A stretch of 64,000 nucleotides of DNA from Pempheris klunzingeri (GCF_042242105.1 NC_092027.1:17405221-17469220); one strand, 5' to 3'; counted from the stretch's first letter, positions 49,133 through 59,795 are shown. Notes: a model not told the origin generated them from the sequence alone. A program made the numbers and translations.

Positions 49133-50400
49133 GCCGCCTCGGGCTTACCTCCTCTGGTTTTGTGTGCGCTTTAAAGTTTTTAGCCACGACACATGGTTGC
49201 AGTGAGTTCTGAAGCAGTGACACCGACTGAGGAAATAAAGCCTAACGTGTGAACAACAGTACAGGCGAGGCCATCCAACATCCTAAAGTTTCATGGTGCG
49301 CTCTGTGCGTAAAGTGCGCACTCGCCTACGCATAAGTTTATTTCCAAATGGTAGCTTTTTTTTCTTGGCAGAGCTCTTCTTTCTTTCCAACAATGGAAAA
49401 ACTAAAGAGACAAAGTCTCTTCAGTTAAAAGTCTGCAGTTCTTCCACTTCAGATGAGGACATTGGCGCAAGTGTTGACCCACAGCCCATCTGGTTCAAGT
49501 TTGTTTTTGTGCTCAACTGTGGCGTCTGGAAAGAAAAATAAAAGCAGGGATTGCCCTCCTCCCCCCTGCGAGGCAGCTCCGTCAAACTACCCAGAGTTCA
49601 CCAGGATGAGAAAAGTTCGCCTTCAAAGTAAAGGATCTTACCGCTGGAGTTGGCTCAATATAACCACTTTATATGGAACTGCATGTAATGTGTATTTTCA
49701 TGATGGGTTCATCCACAGATTAATTTCTCCATCAATCAATTTATTGTCTAGTCAGAAAATAGTGTAAATGCCATCACAATTACCCAGAAACCAAAGTGAC
49801 AACAACCAGAAGAACAAAACTTCAAAATGATCTAAAATGAATTGATTAATTGAAACGATTCAAAGGAAAAACAGCAAATCCCCACATTTAAGGAGTTGGA
49901 ACGAAGGCATGATTTACAAGGAAAATTATTTAAACAATTATCAAAATTATGATTCCAATTAATTTTCTGTCAATCACTAAATAAACTAATCTGTCTCATC
50001 ATGTATGTAGTTTTGGGTAGTTTAATTTATAACAAAGCATCATATTTTATAAGCTGTTCGTGCATTTTGTCCAATAGTATAATAATATTATAGCACTTTT
50101 TGCTACTTTAACTTAAGTAGATGAATATGTTCAACACAGCTGAACAACACGTGTAGCGTTGTCCTTATATTTATGGTTTGTGATTGATGATTTCAAATTT
50201 GTTCAATTTGAGTTGCGTTTAATGAATGAAAACAATTATATGAGTGAAGTTTATTGTCATATTATTACCTAGGACTTGAATACTTTTGCTGTTTCACTCA
50301 AAGGTTTTGTGTTAAAGGCTCAAAGGCTTCCTTAGATGCTTACAGGTAAAAGAAAAAACAGGAAAATCGAATTTTATTGAAGTTTAAATTCTCAAGGACC
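49133..50400. other. znrf2 upstream region
   Basis: This contains the probable znrf2 5' UTR and promoter: a CpG-containing stretch at 49130-49330 with GTGCGCTCTGTGCGTAAAGT and TGCGCACTCGCC. Beyond 49640 it becomes A/T-rich with no gene. No TATA box or start site can be fixed. Confidence 0.4.
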
Positions 50401-50762
50401 ACTGTGTATATTCACATATGTATGCGATGTGTGTTCTTGGTGGTCCTGTGACTGTCTTCTGGTCGAACAGGAAAAGCTACCAACGCAAACCTTTTACTGG
50501 CACACTTTTGTTCTTTTACTTTGAAGGCGTAATCACAGCTTCCTGCATGCAGTCTCCAGCCTGACGCAGCTCCCAGTGGGCGCGTCAGCTGGTGCGTGAC
50601 GTCAACCCCAGTAACACCAGCAGGCAGCAGGCACAGCAGCAGGTCACCAGTCCACTCTGGGAAATGAAAGCCCTCCATGTTGGGCGCTTTGAGTCCCATT
50701 ACCTTGAGGCCACTGAGAAAACCAGACATACTGAAAACACTTCTGGGACACTGTTCACACGG

Positions 50763-50768
50763 TTTATT
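50763..50768 (-). terminator. mturn polyadenylation signal (candidate)
   Basis: AATAAA on the minus strand, about 1.4 kb after the mturn stop. It is the first good hexamer seen downstream. Another is near 50372. Confidence 0.4.
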
Positions 50769-51895
50769 GAACAACTTCACACACATCGGGGGACAAACAG
50801 AAAACACACTGCATGAGAAACATTCAAATAGGCAATAAAAAGACAAAACATTTACAAGCCAAAGTAAACGGGCTAAAGATGGACCTCTGAAACAGTCTCG
50901 CATGTGGATCAAGTGGTCGGAGGCGGCGGGGCCTGAAGCATCGCAGTGCACTGGATGTGACATACAACAACACACCGTGAGATTAGAGATAACAGGGTAG
51001 GGAGAGGGTGGCTCTTAACAAATATATTCTCCTCCCTGCGAGACCACTCAGGGATTTGGGTGTGCACTTATTAAACTCATGGTTACGAGAAGCCTCGAAA
51101 GAAGCCGATGAAGTCAGAACAGGCAGAAAAGAGGTTTTGGCTGTAGCTTTAGGAAAGTATGTCATCAGAATGTGCAGAGAAAAGGGTCCAAACTGCGAAC
51201 CACCGACAACCAGGAAGGAAGACTACGGGACAGAGGAACTAGGGTGTCATGTGACCATGAGTCACCCAGGCCGGGAAGGGCTGAAGCTGCTGCATGGGCC
51301 TTTGTTGTCATGGTCAAATGATAGTAACTTTGATTAAAAACATCCTCCTTAAGTGACTTTAAACTCTTTGAGGTGCACTACCTTGGAAACGTTAAGCGAC
51401 ACACCTCAAGAGATGGTCCATGCTACCGTGAAGCTGCACACTTGGATTTCCACGTGAGGAGCCAATGTGTGAAGTGCTTTTGACTTAAACCTATACTACT
51501 ACTTTAATTTTGTCTAAAAGAGGAGAGTTTGAGAGCTGCCCCACCTGAATCCACATCTGAGTACGCTTTACATCCTGCCCTCCCTCTTTCCTCCCCTCTC
51601 TTTGTCTGCGTCACTCTGGTTGCCCCACGCAACCACAAACCGTCAGTTTTTACTCGTTAATCTTACTTCTAGCTCTCGCTTGGAGAAAGTAGGTAACTTG
51701 TCACATTCATCTCCAAAGCCACCGGGGGAAATGTGTGTATTGTGGTAACATCTGACTGTATTTCTGCATAATGAAGCCAGCTGAGGCCAATGTAATATTG
51801 CTGTGCTGTGGAACTTTAACTAACCAGATGGTGAATGATTATGATACTTGCATTGTACATGGCTACAGCTCACGTAGGCCCTGTGTGTGTGTGTC

Positions 51896-51947
<52 letters not shown>

Positions 51948-52200
51948 TGTGTCTGTGTGTGTGTGTTTGGTTGTGGGGGTCGACACAGTGCAACGGAGTG
52001 CACTCTTTGGGAAGCAAAGCCACTGAGACATTCAAGAACATGGTGGTGCAATTTTAGCAAGTTGACTGTAAGTATGTGTGTGCGTTTGTGTGTGTGTGTG
52101 TTTGGATAAGAGTGTGTTGTTAGGTGGTTGGGCGGATGAGTTGAGGCCCGGAGGTTGTGGGCAGCTCTGCCCCAGCTGCAGGCCCCGTCCTAGGGGCTCA
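50769..52200 (-). other. mturn: mturn 3' UTR (probable)
   Basis: The stretch from the stop to the candidate poly(A) signal has no further exon. It contains a long compound (GT)n at 51882-51967, which is (CA)n in the transcript. Long 3' UTRs are known for maturin mRNAs. Confidence 0.45.
51882..51967 (+). repeat. (TG)n microsatellite in the probable mturn 3' UTR
   Basis: About 86 bases of TG with a few TCTG and GAGT interruptions, read as (CA)n in the mturn transcript. Confidence 0.9.
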
Positions 52201-52308
52201 TCACTGCTGGCTGACCCCCATCTGCTGGTGGTCAGGCCCTGGTTCCCCCTCCATGTCAGCGTGGTAATGCTCAAAACTGTCGTCTTCTAAGTCTGGAAGA
52301 CCCAGCAG
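52201..52308 (-). CDS. mturn: mturn exon 3 with stop
   Basis: Acceptor CCCCCTGTCAG|CTG, then LLGLPDLEDDSFEHYHADME, GEPGPDHQQMGVSQQ and TGA at 52201-52203. It was found by its conserved C-terminus. Confidence 0.96.
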   Translation of the reverse strand: MLGLPDLEDDSFEHYHADMEGEPGPDHQQMGVSQQ

Positions 52309-55300
52309 CTGACAGGGGGAGACGGAGAGGGTTGTGTTAGAGGCTGTGACATAAAGACGTGTGTATGTGTGTTAACAACATGAGTTAATGTCTCGTTTAA
52401 ACAAACATTCGGTAGCAGGTGGACCATGATCCAAGGCCTCATATCAATGATTAGGTTCAACTCTTCAGTACAATATACTGTACTGGATGTATAGTATATT
52501 GTACTGAAGAGTTGGTACATTTACATTTACATTTACTCACATAGTGTGTTACTTTGAGCATGCTTTGTGTTAATACTTGTGTACTTTCACTTCAGTAAAA
52601 TTCTGAACACGGTACCAGAGTATTACTACACTGTGGTATTGATACTTTCTGGAGTGGAGTTCTCCCACCAATAACAATCCCTGCAAATTCCCTTGATTAA
52701 TCCTTAATTTACTAGAAACACTAAAGTATAGTAAATATACGGTTATAGCCAGTAGGCTGTTGCATAAAGATTGGCAACAAGGGGTTGGGGAAACAGCTGG
52801 CCTGGGTCGTACAGTAATAAACTCCACCCAACGGCACCTCTGGATGTCACTGATGAGCACGTTATACCTTGTTTGTTCAGCCGGTGTTAAAAAATTAGGT
52901 CAAAAAATTGACATCCTGTGATTTTATGGCGAGTAATGTGCCGGAGTGTTGCCACTGTGAGCCTGCAGGAAGTTACAGCCCCTTATTTTTTCTGTTATTG
53001 CTTATCTTGCCCCTGCCTTTGTTGCTGCTGTAACATGTAAATTTCCCCCGATGGGGAATCAATAAAGTCCATCTTATCTTAAAGTTAGTGATCAGGTAGG
53101 TAGATTTTGACACTTAAAGCTAGCTGTTTGCCTTTGTTCTCTTTATGTCTTTATGCTCAGCTAAGCTAAAAGGTTAACCCTACATCTGAATGCACGTATC
53201 CTAAAATTTCCACAGTTTCTTGATTGAGGTGCAAATTCATTGGACACATCAATGGATTTTAATAGATTAAGCATGGTTTAAAGGGTAAAACCCACACATT
53301 TCCATCAAATAGCCTGCAAGCCTGAATTTTCAAGTTAATGAAAAATGCATGTCTTTTCTAGTAAATTAAGTAATGGATAATTTGGTTGTTTCTTCAGGGA
53401 GTTTTGCCCCTTAAAGAGCTTTTAAGCCATGCTGATAATCCATATATAACCTACATATAACAATCCATTAATTTCTCCATTAAGTATCCTTTTAAAATTA
53501 CATTAGCAGTACATTAAGTTCTTTGAATAGAGGTTTTGTGAAATTAAAACTACTCTTACATGTCAAATAGGCAACAGGCCTTGAATCATGTTCTGTATCC
53601 TTCTCATGTTTTGTGTCATTTGCCGATAAGCAAGCCAGCATTAAAATGTCAGAACTGTGGGTGGAGTTCGGCGTGTTTTGTCCGCACGCGAAAGAACAGA
53701 ATGTATCAGGGTTGTAATAAACCCAGACAGACACAAGCAGAGGTCATTGCACTGTGGTTAATGCGGTGTGTTAAAAAGAAAACTGTGACTCCCAAGAGTG
53801 TCACTCTTTTGTTCCCTCACAGGCCTGAAGGACGTGAAGACCTTCTCCAGCACCTCCAGCAGAGTCTTCTTCCCGCAGGAGGAGATGTAGTCCTGGGCCA
53901 GCTGGAGGAAAGGAAGGCAGTCCTCACTCTCGCTCCACACGTGCTACACACACACACACAGACAAAGATCAGCAAATAGTCATGCAAGTTGGCAGCTCGC
54001 CCTCTGTACCAGGCGATGTAATACTGTCACACTTCCTCCACCGGTGTGGCCTCGTGTGGGCCGTATACTGACATTCAACTCTCAGGAATGATCAAGTAAA
54101 TAAGTAAAGCTGGGTCAGGGGCAGCGCCGCACAGAAAAAAGCAATTAAACCAGATAAAGAGACTTACTGTATCTTCACGAACATGAGACAGACAACAGGA
54201 GAGACACTGGATAATAAAATACACAAAGTCCTGAATATTCACTACGGACAGTCAGACATCGCATGACTGTACACCAGCTCATTATGAAATGCTGGGCAAG
54301 TAGTCCAAGGTTATATAGGAGATAATGATGAATTCTTGAGAGCAGTGTGCTACCTAATATATTCATGGATTAGTGTCATATTATAATCAATAAGTTACCA
54401 TTACTCTCTTTTTACAGAACAATATTGGTTACACACGGTCTGTTTTTCATTGGCCTCAAGTAAGCGCCGTTATTCAGGAGCTCTGTGTACACGTCGTTTT
54501 GCTGCCAAGATGGCTCTTTCTCACCAGAGAGCCTGTCTAGTCTGTGGGCATCGATTAATGTACAACCTGGTTTACACTCTACTTGTCTGGTGCATACCAC
54601 TTAGTGCACTTATGGCCAATAAAACCATGTTAAGGAGCAGTAAATTGTAATTCCTTGACATTAGACATAAGATTTCAAGTTAGATCAAGATCAACTTCCT
54701 CATGAGTGCCACTTGTCGACTTGTCGACTCCCTGGATTGTTAGATCAACACCACTGCTTGGGGATGGCCATTGAGCAATTCTGCTTCACTTACTGTTAGT
54801 GTTGTTTAATTGGAGTCGAAAGGCCGTGTTGTTAGGTTATGTATTAGGCAATGCTATTAGGGGCGTCTGGCCAAGTGTGCAGAATGACCTGGAGGGAAAA
54901 GCCAGCGGGTGTTAAACAAAAGTAGATCATCTTAATGTGCAGGCAAGAGTCTTTGTCTGCTCAAGTTGGATTGTCCAGCATTTATGTATTTGATTATTTT
55001 TCAGTCAATTATACAATATGGACAATTTAAGGACTTTTTCTGTGGTTAAAATTGACCACAAAACCATAAAAACCATCCCCTAATTTATACCTTACAGGCT
55101 AATTTATACCTTACAGGCTAGTTTTTACCGTATACCCTGAAGGTCAACATGGATAAATGGGAAAATCAATGTTTTGTAACAAGGTAATTTTAATATATGC
55201 ACAATTTAACTCAGTGGCATAAAAACCATCTCAGAATTTTCATCTTAATTGAAAAATTAAGGACCTCTTAAAAATGCTTTGATATATTACAATCTATGTA

Positions 55301-55871
55301 TTAATTTATCAATTGTCGCCTTGAAAATGTCATTAAAAGCAGCTTACTTTCATCATTATCAATACATGAATCAATGAAATGTTGAAGGAAAAAGCAACGG
55401 GCTGCAGGTTTCATAATGTGCACTGGGGACACGGCTTCATTTAAGCATTTTAAGAGGGTGAGAATCAAGTGAATCAGGCTGGGGAGAAAAAATAAAATGA
55501 CAAAGTGGTAGATGGGTCTAATATTGAGTCCTCTGGCTAAAACTGCTCAAAGATGGTCGTTCCAGTTTGACACTGATGGATGGGCTCTCACTTGAGGGTG
55601 TGCCTCCTCTGCACCCGTAAAAACCTCATTTTTCAGCAGATCTCAACCAGCAAATCCACTCGCTCTTGTTTCGCAGCAGCTGTACACTGTATCATATAAC
55701 CGATATAACAGAAAGCTGCTAAAATGAAGCCTGAGGGAAATTACTGAGCTGGAGACAGTGATGTTCAGCTGCACTGTTATTATGGTGGAACTGATCTCAC
55801 AGTGCCCTCTAGTGAAATGACGGGCCAATGATGCTCAGTTCTGAAGAAAAAACAAGATAAACTGAGGAGAG

Positions 55872-55962
<91 letters not shown>

Positions 55963-56023
55963 AGTGTGTCAGTGTGTGTGTCAGTGTGTGTGAGTGTGTC
56001 AGTGTGTGTGTCAGTGTGTGTGA

Positions 56024-56058
<35 letters not shown>

Positions 56059-56167
56059 TGAGACACCCTGCTGATAGCTGTATTGATCGAGCAAGGGTAA
56101 CTAGATCTCAGGAGTCCTGCAGAGAGAGGGTTATTCTTGCTGATTTGAGAGTGCAAAGCCGACAGAG

Positions 56168-56203
<36 letters not shown>

Positions 56204-56490
56204 GTGGGTGTTCTGTCTGCAGCAGCTCACATGCATTAGCCTGAAATGGGAGTTGGCACTGAGAGATGACAACTAACCACATGATGTATTTATGTTACTG
56301 TATCTTTTCTGTATTTAACCTGCTGCTATTCTCTTTCTCTGCAAACATGTTCTCAGTAAGATGATTTGATCATGCAAGGAGCTGGATTTGTATTCATCTT
56401 CCACCAGCGGCCACAGAAAGCCCCTGCTTCAGCGGTGCTGCTCTGCTGTCTGTGGGACAGACCAGGCGAGGCCTGCTAACACACACACAA

Positions 56491-56523
<33 letters not shown>

Positions 56524-57794
56524 CACGGTCATTGTGACATAACGTGTTATTGACTGAACAGACGCCCTGGCTCCTGGGTCATCTCCATCTGCTCCCCGCC
56601 CCGTTAGCCCCTGTCACTGAGCAGGAGGAGGGAGCAGGGCGGGTCTGGCCTCAGGAGCTGCAGGGATCACAACAGCACCACCGCACCACACTGGTTCAGG
56701 ATAGAGATGGTGAGCTGTGGAAAGACTCCTGTCTCTAGTCTCTAGTTGATCAGCTTACAAATAATCAGTGATAGTACCACTGAAGACCCTAAGCTCATAT
56801 CATCTATTGTGCCTGGGGTTTGGGGGATTTCAGTTTAACAGTTATAGAAAAATTACACATAGTGAGATTCTGGCGTTGCTTAGGACCTTTAAATGTGGCT
56901 GTTTTAGGGAGAAATTCTATTTGATAAAAGTAACATGAAGAGATGTGGTATTCCTCCACCATCCAGTCTGGAGAATTCTCCAAAATGTCATTTAGACATC
57001 ATGTGAGCAGATGTCTATTTAAATTTGCAGACTTTATTTGTGTCTCTGCAAATATTTTTATAACACTGGGGTATAAATTGTACTCAACCCTGGATCTGAG
57101 CAGAAAACTGGTCAATAAACCCTTTAAAACAAAGACATAAAAATGCCTTTATATATTTAATGGTTATTTGTATAGGGACGTTTGTAGCATACGACAGTGC
57201 CTCACACCACAGCATTTATAGCCTATGTTAATTCGGAACGCCCAGCCTTTGATGGGCCTTTTAAAATGCACAAGTCTTTTGTTAATTATGTACTGTATGT
57301 ACTGCAGAACATCGACCTCACCAATCAAATAAGTAAGTGGATAAACTAGAGAGATTTATTTGCACACTTGTCTGGTGTAAAATCTGGGTTCAAGCTTTTT
57401 GGCAGAAAGCTCTGGCCTTCATGGCTACAAAAAAAGACAATGTCATGGAACTTGTCACTTGTTAGTTGTCCACGTATGTCCACAAATGTATTTCCTATTG
57501 TTCATTTAATGCTTTGTGTTCCAAGTGCAGCACAGTGGCCTGCAGGGCTTTTATTTTGAAAGTTATAGGCCTCATGTATTCAACATGGCCAGCCTGATGG
57601 TGCTGTGGTTCAGAGGGTTATAGCAGTTGATTATGGTGGAGGGGGGAGAGGACCATCGACAAAGGGGGTTGGGAGTGTGCACCCAAACTGAAATGACGTC
57701 ACCCCCTCCACTCCTCTCCTGTGTCCATCAGCTGGAAAACCGGGACCAACCGGGGCACACCCACCTCCAACCCAGCCTCGACACACCTACTAGA

Positions 57795-57848
<54 letters not shown>

Positions 57849-58036
57849 AGTGTAAGGCCCTGCAGAGGCTCACTCACGAAACTGTCGGTGCCGCCGGGAC
57901 ACAGCACGTAGAAGGAGACGCCGGGCTCTGCGTAAAAGTCCAGCCGCCTCTCGTCGTCCTCCTCGGCGAAGATGAGGTCGAACGGGTTACCGGAGCACCA
58001 CTTCTCCGCCGCCTCCACCAGATGCTTGAACTCCAT
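52201..58036 (-). CDS. mturn: mturn (maturin), complete
   Basis: Maturin is a small cytoplasmic protein first known for promoting neural progenitor differentiation. Its biochemical activity is not settled. The three coding exons (57878-58036, 53821-53943, 52201-52308) are all in phase 0 and join to 129 residues (human 131). Landmarks are EKWCS, LDFYAEPGVSFYVLCPGG, HVWSESEDCLPFLQLAQDYI, SSCGKKTLLEVLEKVF, SFRPLLGLPDLEDDSFEHYH and the C-terminus HQQMGVSQQ, all matching the family. The acidic tail is shorter than in mammals. The gene is head-to-head with sh3bp5 and directly upstream of znrf2. The exon 2 acceptor is abutted by a UG repeat. Confidence 0.96.
52458..52514. repeat. perfect inverted repeat, 22-bp arms, 13-base loop
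   Basis: Arms 52458-52479 and 52493-52514 are exact reverse complements. The left one reads CAACTCTTCAGTACAATATA plus CT. The loop is GTACTGGATGTAT. It lies in mturn intron 2, 150 bases upstream of the exon 3 acceptor, so the transcript can fold a 22-bp stem. It could be a tiny MITE remnant or a recent inverted duplication. Confidence 0.85.
52720..53200. mobile_element. fold-back element copy 3, split by a retroelement tail
   Basis: The left arm (about 52738-52980) has GTTATAGCCAGTAGGCTGTT, GGGGTTGGGGAAACAGCTGG and GGCACCTCTGGATGTCACTG. The right arm (about 53115-53175) has AAGCTAGCTGTTTGCCTTTG and ATGCTCAGCTAAGCTAA. Between them is an L2-type 3' tail (53000-53082). It lies in mturn intron 2. 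Confidence 0.55.
53000..53082 (+). mobile_element. L2-type retroelement 3' end nested in the fold-back element
   Basis: GCTGCTGTAACATGTAAATT, TCCCCCGATGGGGAATCAAT and AAAGTCCATCTTATCTTA match the stereotyped 3' end of fish L2-like elements. It is 5'-truncated and in plus orientation. Confidence 0.65.
53201..53820 (-). other. mturn intron 2, remaining part
   Basis: A/T-rich intron sequence between the fold-back element and exon 2. No exon, RNA gene or recognisable mobile element is seen. Confidence 0.55.
53821..53943 (-). CDS. mturn: mturn exon 2
   Basis: Encodes HVWSESEDCLPFLQLAQDYI, SSCGKKTLLEVLEKVFTSFR and P, 41 residues. The acceptor is GTGTGTGTAG|CAC and the donor AGGCCT|GTGAGG. Confidence 0.96.
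55874..56055 (+). repeat. compound (GT)n - (GTCA/GTGA variants) - (GA)n repeat
   Basis: About 88 bases of pure GT (55874-55961), then CAGTGTGTGT-type variants to 56025, then about 30 bases of GA. It is among the longest simple repeats in the window. Alternating purine-pyrimidine DNA of this length can adopt Z-form. Confidence 0.92.
57798..57844 (+). repeat. (CA)n microsatellite near the mturn exon 1 donor
   Basis: About 46 bases of CA, 35 bases from the exon 1 donor. It reads as UG in the mturn transcript. Confidence 0.9.
57878..58036 (-). CDS. mturn: mturn exon 1
   Basis: Encodes 53 residues from MEFKHLVEAAEKWCSGNPFD to CPGGTDSF, ending TTC|GTGAGT. A (CA)n run at 57798-57844 begins about 35 bases past the donor and reads as (UG)n in the transcript. 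Confidence 0.95.
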
Positions 58037-58789
58037 CCTCTGTTATCCGGTCTGCGGTGTCCCTGGCTCCGGAGCTTGATGTCGATCTCTGTGGCCGTCG
58101 CGGCGATGATGCTCAAGACACAAAAAACAGCTGATCGGACAGCAGCATCAGCAGCCTCCACTACCGCATCTCCTCTAGAGCACCGTGTGCATGGCCCGGG
58201 AAGAGAGATAACGCTGCTGGTGCATAGAGCCTACCGGGTCTGCTGCTCATCCGCTCTCAAAGCCCCATTCCTCTCTTCCTCCCCACGTTATGAAATCAGC
58301 CCGTCGGTCGCATGCATGCATACGCAGGAGGACGCTGGAAAAAACGCGATGACGAACAGTGAAGCCGGGCAGCCGTCCATATCTGAGGCTCTGTGTGGGC
58401 CCACTCCCAAGGCAAAACTACTGTATCATTTCAGCCTGCTGACAGCATGCAGGGCAATATATAAGCTGCCATGGAGAATCACTGTGTGGGAATGTTTATG
58501 TGGGTTTGCACACAGTACATATGTGAGGACCACACAATGGTCATCATGAACTACAAATGAAGCCTAAGGACAAATACTGCTATGAAATATATTTGTACAC
58601 GAATGAGTCATTCAAGTATTAGTTCACCCAAATCACACAAGTAAAAAAACATGTTATACAGAAATCCTCATTGGGTTAAACATAATCCTCATTGGGTAGT
58701 GCTGGTCTTACTGTCTGAGAATGAGTAGGTCTAAACTTTAAACTGCAGTAGTTTAATAATAGCAACAACTTGAATAATGATAATAACGG

Positions 58790-58878
58790 CAATAATAATG
58801 ATGATGATGATGATGGTAATAATAATATTAATTATAATGATAATAATAATCGTCATCATCATCATCATCATCATCACT
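58790..58878. repeat. palindromic (ATG)n...(CAT)n triplet repeat
   Basis: An AATGATGATG run (58797-58815) is followed by AAT/ATA-rich sequence and then by a TCATCATCAT run (58853-58877). The two runs are complementary, so one strand can fold back on itself. Confidence 0.75.
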
Positions 58879-59583
58879 GTTTAAATGCCCATAATATCAC
58901 TTCACCTGGGGCTGTAAAACCACTGGTCAACCACTGGTCAACACCCCCCCCCAAGTCTGCCCCCTCCCCCCCCTGCTCCCCGGAGGCCTCACCACCAGAG
59001 GGCAGATGACACCAACTCTCAATCTCCGTCTGGAGCTCAGTCAAGCTCGCAATAAGTAGCTCTAATAAGACCGGAAAATGTAATATAAAAAGCTAAAAAT
59101 AAAGGCATCATTTTGGTAAAATGGGTTGAATCGGAGATCAAAATAAAAAAAAACGTGTCATAAAAGCCAGATTAAGCTCATTACAGTTTTAGACCAACAG
59201 GATAAATGTGGGCTAAAGTCACTCATGTTGTATAAAGGATCACATAAAATCAGCTTGATTACATTAGATGGAAGATAGCCGATAAAAACACGCCTTGTAA
59301 AGTAAGACGCCAGCAAAAAAATGTTCCTCAAAGCATTAATTGTTTGATAAGGTTCTTTGATATGATATAAACTTAAAGCAGACTGCTCCACCGAGTGGGC
59401 TTTATTTTGAAAGTCAAAACCAGAAGTAGTCTTATTGGCCACTCTGGTGAGTTTAACACTTTCTCTTCCACAGTCCGTCTGCCGTCGGTCCCTGGGGTTG
59501 TGGTCCTCTACAGTGTGTGGAGGATCGTCCCCGCGGTCAGACGCGCTTCACCCCTCAGCCGGAAACCTCAGAGAGCCCGAAGC

Positions 59584-59610
59584 ATGAAACGTGCTCTGCG
59601 TAAAGGTTAG
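59584..59610 (+). other. possible short upstream ORF in the sh3bp5 leader
   Basis: ATG AAA CGT GCT CTG CGT AAA GGT TAG encodes MKRALRKG and ends about 100 bases before the sh3bp5 start. It matters only if the leader includes this point, which is unproved. Confidence 0.3.
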
Positions 59611-59711
59611 TGAGGGCGGATCACTGCCCGACTCCCCTGCTGTCCAGCACCCCGGGGTCGGTCGCGCTTTGTTTGCGGTGAAGACCCAGAAAATCTCCAG
59701 ATATCCTGAAA

Positions 59712-59795
59712 ATGGATCCTTTACAAAATGGGAATAATTGTGAGGAAGACTCTCAATGTGCTGAGGAGGAAGAGGAGGTGGATCCAAGAATCCAG
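59712..59795 (+). CDS. sh3bp5: sh3bp5 coding exon 1
   Basis: Encodes 28 residues: MDPLQNGNNCEEDSQCAEEE then EEVDPRIQ, with donor ATC CAG|GTGAGA. An in-frame TGA lies 31 bases upstream, which fixes the start. Confidence 0.92.

Larger units (their letters stand above)
53944..57877 (-). other. mturn intron 1
   Basis: No exon seen. It holds a direct duplication of TAATTTATACCTTACAGGC (about 55083-55122), CGACTTGT doubled at 54715-54730, and the long compound repeat at 55874-56055. Further (GT)n lies at 56169-56201, (CA)n at 56479-56521 and (CA)n at 57798-57844. Confidence 0.6.
58037..59711. promoter_or_regulatory. shared upstream region of mturn (minus) and sh3bp5 (plus)
   Basis: 1.68 kb lies between the two start codons. 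CpG-rich sequence occurs at both ends (58037-58200 and 59460-59690), with A/T-rich DNA between. It includes a palindromic triplet repeat at 58790-58878 and C runs near 58945-58972. The two CpG-rich parts are probably separate promoters. Start sites cannot be set from sequence. Confidence 0.5.

Noticed and set aside
51008..51337. Plus-strand 109-codon frame antisense to the mturn 3' region
   Set aside because: No family signature, no promoter or splice context, and it lies in the probable 3' UTR of mturn on the other strand.
55878..56276. Open frame of 132 codons reading CVCVCV
   Set aside because: It is the (GT)n/(GA)n microsatellite in translation. The same applies to the THTHTH and CVCV frames near 1362-1712, 16406-16762, 24418-24609, 26724-27125, 51771-52109, 62156-62595 and 63183-63404.
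57874..58161. Minus-strand frame overlapping the mturn start in another frame
   Set aside because: Its first codon is GTG, not ATG, and the peptide is low-complexity Arg/Ser-rich. It is a shadow of mturn exon 1.
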